Shown here: positions 5,236 through 6,385 of the stretch, piece after piece
Numbering within the stretch: position 1 is the first letter of the stretch
Layout of the letters: each line of letters begins with the position of its first letter
Assembly (NCBI GenBank): GCA_003445555.1
Contig: DMDI01000012.1
Location: forward strand, 11,322 to 17,706
Direction: 5' to 3'
Length of the DNA stretch: 6,385 nt
From: Desulfotomaculum sp.
Lineage (GTDB): Bacteria > Bacillota > Desulfotomaculia > Desulfotomaculales > Nap2-2B
Notes under the pieces: model-generated
Told to the model about the DNA's origin: nothing
Databases searched by the model: none
What the model saw: the letters and a program-made list of their open reading frames with translations, nothing else
Translations under genes and position numbers: made by a program

Positions 5236-6042
5236 TTATGTTATTTTAACCGGCTCTTTTTGGCAAGCTTTAACCAAAGCGTGAAATAAAACGCGATGTT
5301 CCTCCAGGTTTTCCGGATGCCACTGCAACCCAAGGGCAAAAGGATGACTGGTACTTTCAATTCCTTCAATAATTCCGTCAGCGGCTAAAGCCGAGATAAT
5401 AAAACCAGGGGCCGGTTGACGTACTGCCTGATGGTGGAAACTGTTTACCCGGCATTCGGTAGCGCCGAAAATACGGGCTAAAATTGTGCCGGCCGCTATT
5501 TTTACCTTATGGGTAGGGTGCCAGCGAGGGGCTTTTTGGTAATGTTCAAGGCAACAGTCTTCAGACAGGCCCTGGCCGGGCAAGAAGCCTGATCTACCCT
5601 GACCGGGCAGAAAGCCTGGCCTACTTGCCGGTCTTTCTTTTACTTGGGTAGCCATATCTTGATAAATACTACCTCCGAAGGTAATATTTAATATTTGCAT
5701 TCCCCGGCAGATTCCTAAAACCGGTATTCCGGCGGTTAGGGCAAGGCGGGTAAAGTTTAATTCGAAAATATCCCGGTTGGGATCAATTTCACCTAAACCG
5801 GGTAACGGTTCTTCGCCAAAATGAACCGGGTCTACGTCTCCGCCTCCGGAAAGGATTAGCCCTTGAATTATACAGAGTAACCTGGTCATTTCTTTTTGGC
5901 CGGTACAACCAGGCAAAATTACGGGAAGCCCACCGGCTTCTTCAACCGCTTTTACGTACGCCTGGCTTAAATAAAAATGCGCCTCATTTTCTTTTCGTCC
6001 GCAAGTAATTCCAATTACCATTTGTTCTTCTTTAATCTTCAT
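5236..6042 (-). CDS. Peptidase C26 / gamma-glutamyl-GABA hydrolase-like class I amidotransferase
   Basis: The family hydrolyses gamma-glutamyl amide bonds (PuuD-like) with a Cys-His-Glu triad. The nucleophile elbow GICRGMQ and the His-Glu in QWHPE are both present, as are LSGGGDVDP near the N-terminus and NSFHHQAV. Length (about 260-270) fits the family. Its true substrate cannot be read from sequence. The start is uncertain. ATG at 6042 (chosen here) overlaps ilvN by 11 nt and has no clear ribosome binding site. TTG at 6048 is two codons further upstream. ATG at 6021 gives the family-like start MVIGITCGRK, lies 10 nt after the ilvN stop and has AAAGAAGAA before it. An insertion holds two copies of GFLPGQG (codons 5569-5616), which is atypical. 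The tight link to ilvN suggests one operon, although the family has no known part in branched-chain amino acid synthesis. Confidence 0.85.
   Translation of the reverse strand: MKIKEEQMVIGITCGRKENEAHFYLSQAYVKAVEEAGGLPVILPGCTGQKEMTRLLCIIQGLILSGGGDVDPVHFGEEPLPGLGEIDPNRDIFELNFTRLALTAGIPVLGICRGMQILNITFGGSIYQDMATQVKERPASRPGFLPGQGRSGFLPGQGLSEDCCLEHYQKAPRWHPTHKVKIAAGTILARIFGATECRVNSFHHQAVRQPAPGFIISALAADGIIEGIESTSHPFALGLQWHPENLEEHRVLFHALVKACQKEPVKIT
5563..5616 (-). repeat. Imperfect 27-bp tandem duplication inside the C26 gene
   Basis: Two adjacent 9-codon units (5590-5616 and 5563-5589) both encode GFLPGQG followed by two further residues (RS, then LS). The units differ mostly at third codon positions (for example CTG/TTG, GGT/GGC), so the duplication is not very recent. 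It is in frame and falls in a loop between IYQDM and the conserved HPTH region. Confidence 0.75.
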
Positions 6043-6385
6043 ATTCAATATACTTTGTGGCCCCGGAACCCCGGCTCAGGGCAATTTTACCCGTCCTAAC
6101 CATTTCCACAATCTCGTGTTCTTCCAATACCGCACAAAGCGCATTTATTTTTTCCTCATCACCCGTGAGTTCAATAGTCACTGTTTCCCGGTTGACATCT
6201 ACAATATTGGCGCGGAATATTTCTACCACGTCCACTATGTTTGACCGGCGCGTTGAATCAGCTTTTACCTTAATTAAGGCCAGTTCCCGTTCAATTGATT
6301 CACTGCTTTTAAGTTCCTGAATTTTTACTACGTCAATTAATTTAGAAAGTTGTTTCATCACTTGATCCGAAGCCTGTTCATCACC
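6032..6385 (-). CDS. ilvN: Acetolactate synthase small (regulatory) subunit, 5' end outside window
   Basis: The small subunit binds the catalytic subunit IlvB and confers valine feedback and full activity in the first common step of valine, leucine and isoleucine synthesis. The 117 visible residues align with the end of the N-terminal ACT domain and the C-terminal domain: GDEQASDQVMKQLSKLIDVV matches the IlvH pattern GDEK..EQI.KQL.KLVDV, then ERELALIKVKA, EIFRANIVDV, VTIELTG and GKIALSRG. The frame runs open through 6385, so the apparent starts near 6356-6361 (GTG-ATG) are internal and the N-terminal ACT strand and allosteric site lie beyond the edge. The stop TAA is at 6032-6034. The catalytic subunit gene is expected just upstream, outside the window. 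ilvN and ilvH are both used as symbols for this subunit. Confidence 0.93.
   Translation of the reverse strand, partial: GDEQASDQVMKQLSKLIDVVKIQELKSSESIERELALIKVKADSTRRSNIVDVVEIFRANIVDVNRETVTIELTGDEEKINALCAVLEEHEIVEMVRTGKIALSRGSGATKYIEYED

Noticed and set aside
6057..6320. 87-codon + strand frame opposite ilvN
   Set aside because: Ser/Thr-rich antisense translation of a well-conserved gene.
6032..6361. A complete 109-residue small gene starting at GTG 6361 or ATG 6358
   Set aside because: The frame is open to the window edge and the upstream codons continue the match to the acetolactate synthase small subunit, so this is the 3' part of a longer gene.

Overview
This window looks like chromosomal DNA of a low-to-moderate GC, endospore-type anaerobic Firmicute (Clostridia, Peptococcaceae/Desulfotomaculum-like). 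That is an inference from CCA-encoding clustered tRNAs, strong AGGAGG ribosome binding sites, a Spo0F-like receiver domain, a short-form ThiC and a fused ThiD2-ThiE. No species can be named from the sequence alone.

Layout. Positions 1-108 hold the 3' end of a tRNA-Gln and a complete tRNA-Leu(UAG). Positions 109-251 hold an AT-rich repeat block in which one right arm can pair with three different left arms; it lies just before the first protein gene. On the + strand follow a membrane-anchored trypsin-like (HtrA-type, no PDZ) serine protease (252-1043) and a methionine-rich lipoprotein with a LolA/DUF4412-like look (GTG start, 1239-1955). Positions 1956-2179 are a convergent intergenic stretch with one terminator-like hairpin. 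Everything from 2180 to the right edge is on the - strand. In transcription order it is the 3' part of the acetolactate synthase small subunit gene (ilvN/ilvH, cut by the edge), a class I glutamine-amidotransferase-like peptidase C26 gene overlapping or abutting it, a 526-residue three-domain protein REC-ThiD2-ThiE, and thiC.

Two observations stand out, and both are in the thiamine genes. First, a Spo0F/CheY-like receiver domain with all its phosphorylation residues is fused in frame to a bifunctional thiamine enzyme (HMP-P kinase ThiD2 plus thiamine phosphate synthase ThiE), with a slippage-prone GA tract encoding the joint. This would be a way to put a biosynthetic enzyme directly under two-component phosphorylation. 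Second, thiC, which makes the HMP-P substrate of that enzyme, carries an in-frame TAA at codon 387. The remaining 46 codons, including the three iron-sulfur cysteines, are intact beyond it. So either thiC is a very recent pseudogene, or there is a sequencing error, or there is readthrough. No TPP riboswitch is recognisable upstream of either thiamine gene.
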